Shown here: one piece after another, positions 26,360 through 34,459 of the stretch | Layout: each line of letters begins with the position of its first letter | Position numbering within the stretch: position 1 is the first letter of the stretch | Origin: Alloprevotella sp. | GTDB lineage: Bacteria; Bacteroidota; Bacteroidia; Bacteroidales; Bacteroidaceae | DNA length: 64,000 nt | Assembly: GCA_017477205.1 (NCBI GenBank) | Contig: JAFUXE010000029.1 | Coordinates: 1 to 64,000 of the forward strand | Reading direction: 5' to 3' | The notes under the pieces: model-generated | Told to the model about the DNA's origin: nothing | The model's input: only the letters and a program-made list of their open reading frames with translations | Database searches by the model: none | Made by a program: the position numbers and the translations under genes

Positions 26360-27538
26360 CTAATGTTTCAGGGTGTCATCATCGCCGCTTTCCCAGTTTG
26401 AGATGGCGGCAATCTCTTCTTTCGTACGCTGCACTATGGCATTGCGCTCCCAGAAATCGCTGTCCAGACGGTTTCTGTCAATGAGCCCGAGCAGGTTCGT
26501 GCTGCTGTACATTTTCTGTCCTGCCTTCAGATCATGGCCGTCTGTCCTGAACAGCGTTATCTTATAGGTATAGTCTTTGCCGTCAATGCTGTCCGCAAGC
26601 TCTGCATGTGCCGCATATGCCTCCATGAACCCGCGATTATAGGCATAGCTTATGTCGAACGTCACGGCTCCTGCGATTCTCTCTGTGGTCGTGCCGTCTT
26701 GTCTGGTCTGGCGTATGGGAAGGTGCTTTATGGCTCCCCGGAATCGTAGGATGCGGAATGATTCCATGTCTGCATAGATGCTTCCCACGATGATGGGCTT
26801 CCCCGTGTAAGTGCTGCGTGCGTCCTCAAAGTCAATGCGATAGACGGCGTGCCCGCTGCCATCGCCAAGGACATCACATTGGACGGAATATACTTCCCCG
26901 TAATACCCCTTCGTCCTGTTCGCCCATACCAACGGGGCAATGACGGGGGCATTCCTTCCTGAAAAGTTCAGCGGGGTCAGCATCGCAAGGATAAAGAGAT
27001 TTCGGAAGCGGTTTATGTCAGTCTCTTCCTTTGCCCTCAAGGTACGCCCGAAAGAATACTTCAGGTCGCGCACGTTCAGCGCATTGCAGCCTTTGACCCA
27101 TGCTTCTGAAATTTCAAAGCAGCTGTCTGAGCGCATGGAGGTCTGTCGGTAGAAGAAGTCGGAGGACTCCCTGAGATGGGGCTTTACGTTGGAATATGTA
27201 CTCGCGGTAATCTTCTGTAGAAGGCTCTCCGTAGGCATGACGACGACTTCTTTCAAAACGTAGTCAAGAGGCACGAGGAGGATGGTGTCCCCCACTTCGC
27301 TGGCCTTTCTTGCCGCATCCCTATATCCGATATAATGGAAATGGAGGCTGTCCGTCGAAGCCTTATAGACAAACCTTCCCTCTGCATTTGTAAGCGTCTG
27401 CCCGCTCCTAGAATTTACGAGCACTCCCTCCAACCCTGCTTTCGTCTCCGCATCCACCACACGACAGGACTTCTGTTGTGCGAAGGCAACGGTGGGAAGG
27501 AATATGGCTATTGCAAGAAAGGCTATTGTCGTCCTCAT
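26360..27538 (-). CDS. exported protein with carboxypeptidase-like regulatory domain
   Basis: A 392-residue protein with signal peptide MRTTIAFLAIAIFLPTVAFA. Residues about 22-100 are a CarboxypepD_reg-like beta-sandwich (CRVVDAETKAGLEGVLV, NAEGRFVYKA, LHFHYIGYRDA), the domain that also caps TonB-dependent receptors. The remaining 290 residues (from PTESLLQKI) resemble the periplasmic part of Bacteroidetes proteins that carry only this cap and no barrel; I cannot assign a function. The start at 27538 gives a clear signal peptide, whereas the frame extends to 27646 over leader sequence. It is monocistronic, between two hairpins. Confidence 0.78.
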   Translation of the reverse strand: MRTTIAFLAIAIFLPTVAFAQQKSCRVVDAETKAGLEGVLVNSRSGQTLTNAEGRFVYKASTDSLHFHYIGYRDAARKASEVGDTILLVPLDYVLKEVVVMPTESLLQKITASTYSNVKPHLRESSDFFYRQTSMRSDSCFEISEAWVKGCNALNVRDLKYSFGRTLRAKEETDINRFRNLFILAMLTPLNFSGRNAPVIAPLVWANRTKGYYGEVYSVQCDVLGDGSGHAVYRIDFEDARSTYTGKPIIVGSIYADMESFRILRFRGAIKHLPIRQTRQDGTTTERIAGAVTFDISYAYNRGFMEAYAAHAELADSIDGKDYTYKITLFRTDGHDLKAGQKMYSSTNLLGLIDRNRLDSDFWERNAIVQRTKEEIAAISNWESGDDDTLKH

Positions 27539-27610
27539 AGCATTTGCTGGCGGGGTTTTGCTTGTATATAGTAATTGAAGTTTTGGGGGATTGAAGCCGA
27601 TGTATTTGGC

Positions 27611-27647
27611 AATGGTGGCCAGCCTACAGAAACAGCTGGCCACCATT
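27611..27647 (-). terminator. stem-loop after the DPP7 gene
   Basis: AATGGTGGCCAGC (27611-27623) and GCTGGCCACCATT (27635-27647) are perfect 13-bp arms with an 11-nt loop, placed 30 bp beyond the DPP7 stop codon. The T-tract is poor. Confidence 0.65.
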
Positions 27648-27676
27648 GTTAAGGCCTAGGCCTTTGCTCGGGCGGT

Positions 27677-29782
27677 TTACTTTCTCAAGTCAAGTTCCTT
27701 GAGCAGGTAGGAGCTGCCGCCGAAGGTGTCGAGGGTCCAGAGGACGTAGCGGATGTCGGCATTGATGCAGCGCTGCATCTGCGGGTCGTACTTAAAGTCG
27801 GAAGAGAGGCTTTCGATGTTGCCGTCAAAGGCCACGCCGATAATTTCTCCTCGGGCGTTCAGCACGGGGCTTCCGCTGTTGCCGCCCGTGATGTCGTTGT
27901 CCGTGAGGAAGTCCGTCTGCATGCGTCCCTCTTTGTTGGCGTAAGCGCCGAACTCGCGGGCATCATAGAGCTCGCGCACGCGGGGATTAACGGCGTAGTC
28001 TGGGTCGGTCTTGCTCTCCTTCTCGAACATGCCACCGAGGAAGGTGCGGTAGTCGTAGTGTACGGCGTCACGGGGTGAATATGCTTTCACGTGGCCGTAG
28101 GTGAGGCGTTGCGTGAAGTTTGCGTCGGGCGGTGTCGTCCAGCCGTTCATGTCCATGATTCCGCGCTGGTAGGTGCGGGAGAGTTCCGCCTCTTGGCGTG
28201 CAATGCGGAAATAGCATGGCATGTACTTTTCCCTAATAGTGGTTTTTGCACTTATGTGCTGCACCCAGACGGGGTCTTCTATCCAGCGTTCTATAGAAGG
28301 CTTACGGAGGAACTCTTTCAATGCTTCCTTGCTGCGGAAAATGGATTGATACATGATGCCCTCAAAGCTGGCAATAATCAGATTCTTTGAGGATTCCAGA
28401 CGACAATTATCTGCCCATATAGGCAGCAGGACGGCCATGCGTGAGGCATTCTGCCCACGGTCAAAGCCCGAAATGTTTTCCTCAAAATATTTCAGCAGCG
28501 TATCGCCCACTTGCGCACGCAGGTTAATATTCCCTTTGCGCAGAGTCTCGTAATAAGCATCCAACAATTCGCCGGGGAGGATTTCTTCATCCGTCCCCAA
28601 TGTGCGGTGATAGAGCATAAAGTCAAAGAGTGTGTCTGCACTTGTTGCATAGAGTTCATCAAGTTTTTGGATGACGGAGGCTAAGTCTTTGTCTCCTTTT
28701 TCACGGCCATAGTGGGTGAGATCTTCATCTACGGCACGACGTTCTTCTACAAGTCGCGTACGCTCAACCGCTTTCAATGCGCCTCCAAAGTTCTTTACCG
28801 TATTCTGTAGTCCCATGTGGTCGTCCTGCATGGCAAGACGCATGCTGTCGTTAAGTTCCATCTGGCATCTTTCCCATTCCAACTGAGGTTCACCAGCAAG
28901 GACGATGGGGCGATAGACGGTTTCCATTTCGTTCTTTAGCTGGGAGGCGGAAAGATAGCGGCTTGTTCTGCCAGGAAATCCCATAATCATGGAGAAATCC
29001 CCTTCCTCATAGCCTTTTAGGGAAAGTGGCAGGCATGCGTCACGATGGAGAGGAGTATTCTTCTGGCTGTAATCCGCCGGTTTCCCTTCGGCGGTGGCAT
29101 ACACGCGGAAGATGGCGAAGTCAGGATTGTGGCGTGGCCACACCCAGTTGTCGCCGTCGCCACCAAACTGTGCTACGTTCAAAGGCGGGTTCACCACGAG
29201 GCGCACATCGCGGAATCTCTGCATGTAGATAGCGTAGAAGCTGTTTCCTCCGTAGAAACTAACAATCTCAGCTGTCACACCACCCAACGCCTTCATTTCT
29301 GTTTTGCGTTCCAGTTTCTCTGCTAAGTGGTTCAGAAATCGCCGTGACTGCATCGTGTAGGCGTCAGCTTTCTGCCGTTTGGCTTCTGCCTCCACCAGTT
29401 CCGTGACATCCTCAATGTCAACGACGAAGGAGAATGTAAGCCCTGGAACGGGGAGCTCTTCCTCATAGCTCTTGGCGAAGTAGCCGTCTTTCAGGTAGTT
29501 GGTCTCCAGCGTGGACATAGCGTGTACGAAGCTGTAGCCGCAATGGTTGTTCGTCAGGATGAGGCCGTCGTGGGAAATCACTTCTGCCGTGCAGCCTCCG
29601 CCAAACTGCCCCACGCAGTCGCGCAGCGACAGGAGGTCGCGTGTGTCCATCTTCAATCCGGCACGCTTCAGGGAGTCTGCCAGATGTTGCTGCTCCATCA
29701 GCTGGAGCCACCACATGCCGCCATCGGCCCATGCGCTGAGCGAGAGAGCCGTTGCGGCGAAAAGGGAAAAGATTTTCTTCAT
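27677..29782 (-). CDS. dpp7: dipeptidyl-peptidase 7 (peptidase family S46)
   Basis: A 701-residue exported serine peptidase. The signal peptide is MKKIFSLFAATALSLSAWA. The triad is visible: His80 in LTNNHCGYS, Asp209 or Asp211 in FGGDGDNWVW, Ser636 in GGNSGSPVLN. The S1-pocket residue after VAFD is Gly (about 654), as in DPP7, whereas DPP11 has Arg there; a preference for hydrophobic rather than acidic P1 residues follows. It removes N-terminal dipeptides in the periplasm to feed amino-acid use. The start at 29782 is chosen for the signal peptide. The leader contains a 9-bp tandem repeat like that in front of pepD. Confidence 0.95.
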   Translation of the reverse strand: MKKIFSLFAATALSLSAWADGGMWWLQLMEQQHLADSLKRAGLKMDTRDLLSLRDCVGQFGGGCTAEVISHDGLILTNNHCGYSFVHAMSTLETNYLKDGYFAKSYEEELPVPGLTFSFVVDIEDVTELVEAEAKRQKADAYTMQSRRFLNHLAEKLERKTEMKALGGVTAEIVSFYGGNSFYAIYMQRFRDVRLVVNPPLNVAQFGGDGDNWVWPRHNPDFAIFRVYATAEGKPADYSQKNTPLHRDACLPLSLKGYEEGDFSMIMGFPGRTSRYLSASQLKNEMETVYRPIVLAGEPQLEWERCQMELNDSMRLAMQDDHMGLQNTVKNFGGALKAVERTRLVEERRAVDEDLTHYGREKGDKDLASVIQKLDELYATSADTLFDFMLYHRTLGTDEEILPGELLDAYYETLRKGNINLRAQVGDTLLKYFEENISGFDRGQNASRMAVLLPIWADNCRLESSKNLIIASFEGIMYQSIFRSKEALKEFLRKPSIERWIEDPVWVQHISAKTTIREKYMPCYFRIARQEAELSRTYQRGIMDMNGWTTPPDANFTQRLTYGHVKAYSPRDAVHYDYRTFLGGMFEKESKTDPDYAVNPRVRELYDAREFGAYANKEGRMQTDFLTDNDITGGNSGSPVLNARGEIIGVAFDGNIESLSSDFKYDPQMQRCINADIRYVLWTLDTFGGSSYLLKELDLRK

Positions 29783-29813
29783 GTTATCGGTTTGTTTGAT
29801 TCTGCAAGTGGTT

Positions 29814-29849
29814 GGAGTCATCGGAGAACTCAGAATGCTCGGAATACCT
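29814..29849 (-). repeat. 9-bp tandem repeats in the dpp7 leader
   Basis: On the plus strand, GGAGTCATC, GGAGAACTC, AGAATGCTC and GGAATACCT follow in phase at a 9-bp period, with a weaker fifth unit after them. The block lies 31 nt upstream of the dpp7 ATG and is related to the block in front of pepD at 40076-40129. Confidence 0.5.
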
Positions 29850-29890
29850 GGATGAACTCAGGGCCGCTGAGGGCTGCCGAAAGTTTTAGC

Positions 29891-31213
29891 TCAGTATGTC
29901 AAGCGGTCGTTCGTCTCAAAACTTCCCGTTTCGGGATTCTCCGTCAGGGGTAGGGGGTGGTCCTCATCGTGCCAGCGGACGATTTCGTGCCAGATGGCGG
30001 TGGCACGGTTGAAGCACTCCTGTGCCTTCTGGGCTTCCTCCTCATTGCGTGCTGCCTTACCGAGTTCTTCGCCGTGTTGTTCGAGATATCGGGCCAGCAG
30101 CTCTGCCCCTGTGCGGTCGCTGTATTGGAAAGCCTGTTCCCACATCGCTGCGGCTTTCTCCATGCTTTTCTTCACGCCCTGGCCGTCCCGGTAGCATTCG
30201 CCGAGCAGGCGTGCGGCCTTGCCGTTGTGCTTTTGGAGGGCTTGCTGCAAATAGCTGAGTGCCAGCGGGACGTTCTTCTCCCCGGCGGTGCCGTTCAGAA
30301 GCCATTCTCCCACCGTTGTCAGGCAGCGGGCTTCGCCCTGCCGGGCTCCTTTCTGGAGCCATTCCCATGCGGCTTCGCGGTTCTTCTCGCACCCCGTGCC
30401 GCTTGCCAGTCTGCGGGCGTATAGGTATATGGCATCCACGTCGCCAGCCTCTGCGGCCTTCTTGTACCACTTCGTGGCTTCCGCCTGGTCCATCGCCACG
30501 CCCTTTCCGTTGGCGTAGCACATGGCAAGGTTCAGCATGCCGTCAACGTTGCCTGTTTCTGCCGCCCGGCGGTAGAGGGCGGCGGCTTCCTTGCGGTTCT
30601 CCGTCAGCGGGTCCCATGCGCTGTAGTGGGCATCACCCAGGACGACCATGGCCGCTGCGTCCCCTTCGCTGACCATCCGTTCTATCTCCTTGAGACCTTC
30701 CTGCTGCTCTTCCTTCTTCCCGTAGCTGCGCAGCTTGTCCTGGGCGATGTGCAGGTGGGCTTCGGAACTTCCGGCGTCGTCGGCACGTTCATACCATTCC
30801 TTGCACTTCTTCCAGTCCCACAGCGGCCCGGAAATCTTGTCGTACATGCGGGCAAGTTCCAGCATGGCCTCCACGTCGCCCTGGTTGGCGGCGAGTTCGA
30901 AGTAGTGGGCGGCCTTGAGCGAGTCCATAGCCACGCCGTCACCGTCCAGATAGGCGTAGCCCATCGCATTCTGTGCCTTTACGTATCCCGCGTCTGCCGA
31001 GAGCTGGAAGTACTTGATGGCTTTCGCTGAGTCCTGGGGTACGCCTTCACCGAAGAGCAGGAAGCAGGCCAGGTCGTATTGTGCCTCGCTGTTGCCCTCG
31101 GCGGCGAGCTTCATGGTTTCCGTTACGCTCTGTGCGCACGCCTTGGGAGCGGAGAAGGAAAAAGCTGCTGCCATAAGTGCAAGCAGCAGGGAGTTGATGT
31201 TGAGAAGTTTCAT
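29891..31213 (-). CDS. exported Sel1-like repeat protein
   Basis: A 440-residue protein: signal peptide (LLLALMAAAFSFSAPKACA) followed by about nine Sel1-like helical repeats. Clear copies include ACFLLFGEGVPQDSAKAIKY, GYAYLDGDGVAMDSLKAAHY, AMCYANGKGVAMDQAEATKW and GECYRDGQGVKKSMEKAAAM. Such alpha-solenoids are protein-interaction scaffolds; no enzymatic motif is visible. The export signal implies a periplasmic role. The start at 31213 is supported by the signal peptide and the -7 box 33 nt upstream. It is monocistronic and divergent from the TetR gene. Confidence 0.85.
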   Translation of the reverse strand: MKLLNINSLLLALMAAAFSFSAPKACAQSVTETMKLAAEGNSEAQYDLACFLLFGEGVPQDSAKAIKYFQLSADAGYVKAQNAMGYAYLDGDGVAMDSLKAAHYFELAANQGDVEAMLELARMYDKISGPLWDWKKCKEWYERADDAGSSEAHLHIAQDKLRSYGKKEEQQEGLKEIERMVSEGDAAAMVVLGDAHYSAWDPLTENRKEAAALYRRAAETGNVDGMLNLAMCYANGKGVAMDQAEATKWYKKAAEAGDVDAIYLYARRLASGTGCEKNREAAWEWLQKGARQGEARCLTTVGEWLLNGTAGEKNVPLALSYLQQALQKHNGKAARLLGECYRDGQGVKKSMEKAAAMWEQAFQYSDRTGAELLARYLEQHGEELGKAARNEEEAQKAQECFNRATAIWHEIVRWHDEDHPLPLTENPETGSFETNDRLTY

Positions 31214-31245
31214 GCTTGAATGGTCTTTTTGCGTAATGTTCGCGA

Positions 31246-31253
31246 CAAAAGTA
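31246..31253 (-). promoter_or_regulatory. -7 element of the Sel1-repeat gene
   Basis: TACTTTTG on the minus strand matches TAnnTTTG. No TTG is found at the expected -33 spacing. Confidence 0.45.
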
Positions 31254-31305
31254 CGCATTTATTTCGTTCCATTTGGCACATTCGCGTCACTTTGTGCATA
31301 TTTTT

Positions 31306-31337
31306 TTTGTTCAATTCCCAAAGACTTAATACTTTTG
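31306..31337 (+). promoter_or_regulatory. promoter of the TetR-fabG run
   Basis: TTTG (31306-31309), 20 bp, TACTTTTG (31330-31337). The leader is about 48 nt. It is divergent from the Sel1 promoter, with about 50 bp between the -33 and the opposite -7. Confidence 0.65.
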
Positions 31338-31391
31338 CGGCACTGCACACTCCCGACGGGCGTGCGGTTAATGCCATAAAGCACAAGGAAA

Positions 31392-31976
31392 ATGTCAATA
31401 GTCAAGACCCGACAGAAGCTTGTCGACGTGGCGCGCGAGCTTTTCGCACGCAAGGGTATCGAAGCCACGACGATGAACGACATCGCAGTGGCCTCCGAGC
31501 GTGGCCGCCGCACGCTCTACACCTATTTCCGCAACAAGGAAGATATCTACTATGCCGTCATCCAGAGCGAACTGGAACGCCTCTCGGAGGAGATGGACCG
31601 CGTGGCAGGCCTTGACATTGGCCCCGAGCAGAAGATACTGCTGCTTATCTACACGCACCTGCGCATGATAAAGGAAACGGTGGGGCGCAACGGCTCCCTG
31701 CGCGCTGAGTTCTTCCGCAACATCTGGATGGTGGAGAAGGTGCGCAAGCCCTTCGATGCCGAGGAGCGCGACATCATCCGTCGCGTCTTGCAGGAGGGAG
31801 TAAACTCCGGGCAGTTTCACATCGACAACGTGGGGCTCATGACGGACATCATCCTCTACACCACAAAGGGACTTGAAGTCCCCTACATCTACGACCGCCT
31901 GGGCATGGGGCTCACGGAGGAAGAAACGAAGCCGATGGTGATGGGCATTATCCGCCGTGCACTGGGAGACCTGTAA
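31392..31976 (+). CDS. TetR/AcrR-family transcriptional regulator
   Basis: A 194-residue regulator. The N-terminal 50 residues form the TetR helix-turn-helix: VDVARELFARKGIEATTMND and SERGRRTLYTYFRNKEDIY. The C-terminal ligand domain (about 60-194) is divergent and gives no clue to the ligand. It starts a plus-strand run and is followed at 36 bp by a FabG-type gene. It probably controls its own operon, possibly in response to acyl compounds; that is inference from the neighbour only. Confidence 0.92.
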   Translation: MSIVKTRQKLVDVARELFARKGIEATTMNDIAVASERGRRTLYTYFRNKEDIYYAVIQSELERLSEEMDRVAGLDIGPEQKILLLIYTHLRMIKETVGRNGSLRAEFFRNIWMVEKVRKPFDAEERDIIRRVLQEGVNSGQFHIDNVGLMTDIILYTTKGLEVPYIYDRLGMGLTEEETKPMVMGIIRRALGDL

Positions 31977-32012
31977 TCAACCAAACAACTAAACAACCAA
32001 ACAACTGAATAT

Positions 32013-32771
32013 ATGAAATTATTAGAAGGAAAAACCGCACTCATCACTGGTGCCGCCCGCGGCATCGGCAAAGCCATTGCACTGAAGTTCGCCGCTGAAG
32101 GCGCAAACATCGCATTTACCGACCTCGTCCTGAACGACGACATGGCCGCAGGCCTCGAAGCTACCCGCAGGGAGATTGAGGCCGTCGGCGTCACCTGTCG
32201 CGCATACGCCGGCAACGCCGCCAACTTTGAGGAAACGGAAGCCGTCGTGAAGCAGATTCACGAGGACTTCGGACGCATTGACATCCTTGTGAACAACGCC
32301 GGCATCACGAAGGACGGCCTGCTCATCCGCATGACGGAACAGCAGTGGGACGCCGTTCTTAATGTAAACCTCAAGAGCGCCTTCAACTTCTGTCACGCTT
32401 GCGCCCCTATCATGATGCGCCAGCGTAGCGGCAGCATCATCAACATGGCCAGCGTCGTGGGCGTACACGGCAATGCTGGACAAGCAAACTATGCCGCCTC
32501 CAAGGCAGGCCTCATCGCCCTCGCCAAAAGCGTGGCCCAGGAACTCGGTTCCCGCGGCGTGCGTGCCAACGCCATCGCTCCGGGCTTCATTGAAACTGCC
32601 ATGACGGCCGCCCTGCCCGAGGACGTTCGCAAGGACTGGATGACGAAGATTCCCCTCCGCCGAGGCGGACAGACCGAGGACATTGCCAACGTGGCCACGT
32701 TCCTCGCCAGCGACCTCTCCTCGTACGTCACGGGTCAGGTCATCCAGGTAGATGGCGGAATGAACATGTAA
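32013..32771 (+). CDS. fabG: 3-oxoacyl-[acyl-carrier-protein] reductase (FabG)
   Basis: A 252-residue short-chain dehydrogenase. TGAARGIGKAIA is the NADP-binding glycine motif; ILVNNAGITKDGLLIRM is the NNAG strand in its FabG form; the catalytic Ser-Tyr-Lys lies in NMASVVGVHGNAGQ to NYAASKAG; GFIETAMT and QVIQVDGGMNM complete the FabG signature. It reduces 3-ketoacyl-ACP in fatty-acid elongation. It sits between TetR (36 bp) and the pseudouridine synthase gene, with a duplicated REP-like element starting 10 bp after its stop codon. Confidence 0.93.
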   Translation: MKLLEGKTALITGAARGIGKAIALKFAAEGANIAFTDLVLNDDMAAGLEATRREIEAVGVTCRAYAGNAANFEETEAVVKQIHEDFGRIDILVNNAGITKDGLLIRMTEQQWDAVLNVNLKSAFNFCHACAPIMMRQRSGSIINMASVVGVHGNAGQANYAASKAGLIALAKSVAQELGSRGVRANAIAPGFIETAMTAALPEDVRKDWMTKIPLRRGGQTEDIANVATFLASDLSSYVTGQVIQVDGGMNM

Positions 32772-32780
32772 TGTCATGAG

Positions 32781-32945
32781 CCTCGCAGCGACGGTCAGCC
32801 CGCGCAGACGCAGTTTGCGCGCAGGGTGGGTCGCGACGGGCGAGGCGAATAACATGCAGAAAGAATCCCTCGCAGCGACGGTCAGCCCGCGTAGACGCAG
32901 TTTGCGCGCAGGCCGGGTCGCGACGGGCGAGGCGAATAACATGCA
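32781..32945 (+). repeat. tandem duplication of a REP-like 78-bp element
   Basis: Two 78-bp copies (32781-32858 and 32868-32945) differ at about three positions; the unit-to-unit distance is 87 bp. Each copy starts CCTCGCAGCGAC and later has GTCGCGACGGGCGAGG, so the ends pair into a long GC-rich stem (CCTCGC with GCGAGG, GCGAC with GTCGC). Each ends with GAATAACATGCA, which in the second copy contains the start codon of the next gene. Because 87 is divisible by three, the copies stay in frame and create a spurious 55-codon extension from 32776. Confidence 0.8.
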
Positions 32946-33615
32946 AGAAACCGTGCAAATACTCTACGAAGACAACCACATCATCATCGTCAGTAAGGCT
33001 GTGGGCGATATCGTGCAGGGCGACAAGACCGGTGACCGCACACTGGCCGACGAGGTGAAGGCCTATATCAAGGAGACGTGCGCCAAGCCCGGCGCCGTCT
33101 TCTTGGGCATACCCCACCGCTTGGACCGTCCCGTGAGCGGCGTGTGCGTCTTCGCGCGCACCAGCAAGGCTCTGGAGCGTCTTAACGCGATGTTCCGCGA
33201 CGGAAAGGTACAGAAAATCTACCATGCCATTGTCTGCGGAACGCCCGACGTCCCCGAGGCCACGCTTACACACTACCTCTCGCGCAACGAGCGGCAGAAC
33301 AAGGCTTACGCCCACGACTGCGAGCGTCCCGGCACGAAGCGTGCCGTCCTGGACTACAAGGTTCTCGCTCGCGGTGAGCGCTACAGCCTCCTGGAGATAA
33401 ACCTTTACACGGGGCGCCACCACCAGATACGCTGCCAGCTCGCTGCCATCGGCTGTCCCGTGAAGGGTGACCTGAAGTATGGCGCGGCGCGCAGCAATCC
33501 CGACGGTGGCATCTCGCTCCATGCCCGCAGCATCAGCTTCGAACATCCCGTCAGCCACGTGCAGATAGAAGCCGTGGCACCCTATCCCGAACGTGACATC
33601 TGGAATAAGTTTTAA
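32941..33615 (+). CDS. RluA-family pseudouridine synthase
   Basis: A 224-residue RNA pseudouridine synthase. HRLDRPVSGVCVFA contains the catalytic Asp; KIYHAIVCG, AVLDYKVL and GRHHQIRCQL are the conserved RluA-type motifs. It lacks an S4 domain. The target RNA is unknown. In-frame starts occur at 32776, 32854 and 32941; I choose 32941 (MQETVQILYEDNH) because everything before it is translated repeat element. Translation from the earlier starts would add a basic tail with two 29-residue copies and cannot be excluded. The ATPase gene follows 7 bp after the stop codon. Confidence 0.9.
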   Translation: MQETVQILYEDNHIIIVSKAVGDIVQGDKTGDRTLADEVKAYIKETCAKPGAVFLGIPHRLDRPVSGVCVFARTSKALERLNAMFRDGKVQKIYHAIVCGTPDVPEATLTHYLSRNERQNKAYAHDCERPGTKRAVLDYKVLARGERYSLLEINLYTGRHHQIRCQLAAIGCPVKGDLKYGAARSNPDGGISLHARSISFEHPVSHVQIEAVAPYPERDIWNKF

Positions 33616-33622
33616 ACAGACC

Positions 33623-34459
33623 ATGCCGATAAAGTACGCCGACCACATTCGCCGCATCGAAATCTCCAGCCTCTGGAGCGGGCGCAAGCACATACGTTGG
33701 ACGCTGAACCCCGACGTCAATATCCTTTCTGGCCGTAACGGTGAGGGAAAGAGCACCATCCTGAACCGCCTCATCAAGCATTTGCGCACACAGCCCACGA
33801 CGGGTGAGCTGCCCCCGAAGAGCCGTCATGGTGTCACGATGGACTTCGACCCCGAGGACGCCGAGAGCATACGCTATGACATCGTCCGCAGCTTTGACCG
33901 TCAGCTTGTGCAGGCCGACGGCCTGAAAGGCATCCCCGGGAACAGCATCCTTACCGAGCTCGACTGGCAGCTCTACCTCATGCAGCGCCGCTACTTGGAT
34001 TATCAGGTGAACGTTGCCAATCGCATGGTGCAGCTGTTGACCAGCGGTGCCCCCGATGCCCACGAGCAGGCTGTCGCCGCATCGGCTCTGAAGACGCGCT
34101 TCCAGGACATCGTCGATGAGCTCTTTTCCGAGACCGGGAAGCGCCTCGACCGCGGCAGCAACGAACTGCGCTTCCACCAATACGACGAAATCATACCGCC
34201 CTACCTCCTTTCCAGCGGCGAGAAGCAGATGCTCCTCATCCTGCTCACGGCCCTGACGGAGGCAGGACAGCACTACGTGTTCTTCCTTGATGAGCCCGAG
34301 GCCAGCCTCCACATGGAATGGCAGGAACCCCTCGTGGGTCTCATTCGCGAGCTCAACCCGAATGCGCAGCTCGTCCTCACCACCCACTCCCCCGGTGTCA
34401 TCATGAACGGCTGGCTGGACCACGTGACGGAAGTGCGCGACATCACGCTGGACAAATGA
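33623..34459 (+). CDS. AAA/ABC-type ATPase of an ATPase-DUF4435 pair (PARIS AriA-like)
   Basis: A 278-residue OLD/SMC-like ATPase. GRNGEGKS (residues 37-44) is Walker A; YLLSSGEKQMLLILL is an ABC signature-like motif; YVFFLDEPEASLHMEWQ is Walker B with the catalytic Glu; LTTHSPGVI is the H-loop. The insertion between Walker A and the signature is short, so it is smaller than typical AriA proteins. Its stop codon overlaps the start of a DUF4435 gene (ATGA), the arrangement of the PARIS anti-phage system, where the ATPase holds and releases the effector. A housekeeping role is possible, since the neighbours are core genes. The start at 33623 is used; an ATG at 33593 overlaps the previous gene. 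Confidence 0.85.
   Translation: MPIKYADHIRRIEISSLWSGRKHIRWTLNPDVNILSGRNGEGKSTILNRLIKHLRTQPTTGELPPKSRHGVTMDFDPEDAESIRYDIVRSFDRQLVQADGLKGIPGNSILTELDWQLYLMQRRYLDYQVNVANRMVQLLTSGAPDAHEQAVAASALKTRFQDIVDELFSETGKRLDRGSNELRFHQYDEIIPPYLLSSGEKQMLLILLTALTEAGQHYVFFLDEPEASLHMEWQEPLVGLIRELNPNAQLVLTTHSPGVIMNGWLDHVTEVRDITLDK

Noticed and set aside
32776..32940. N-terminal extension of the pseudouridine synthase as real protein
   Set aside because: It is the translation of the duplicated REP-like element; the RluA fold starts at the ATG at 32941. Kept only as a possible minor start.
34318..34455. Upstream extension of the DUF4435 protein
   Set aside because: It runs out of frame inside the ATPase gene and is rich in Arg/His/Pro; the ATGA overlap gives a better start.
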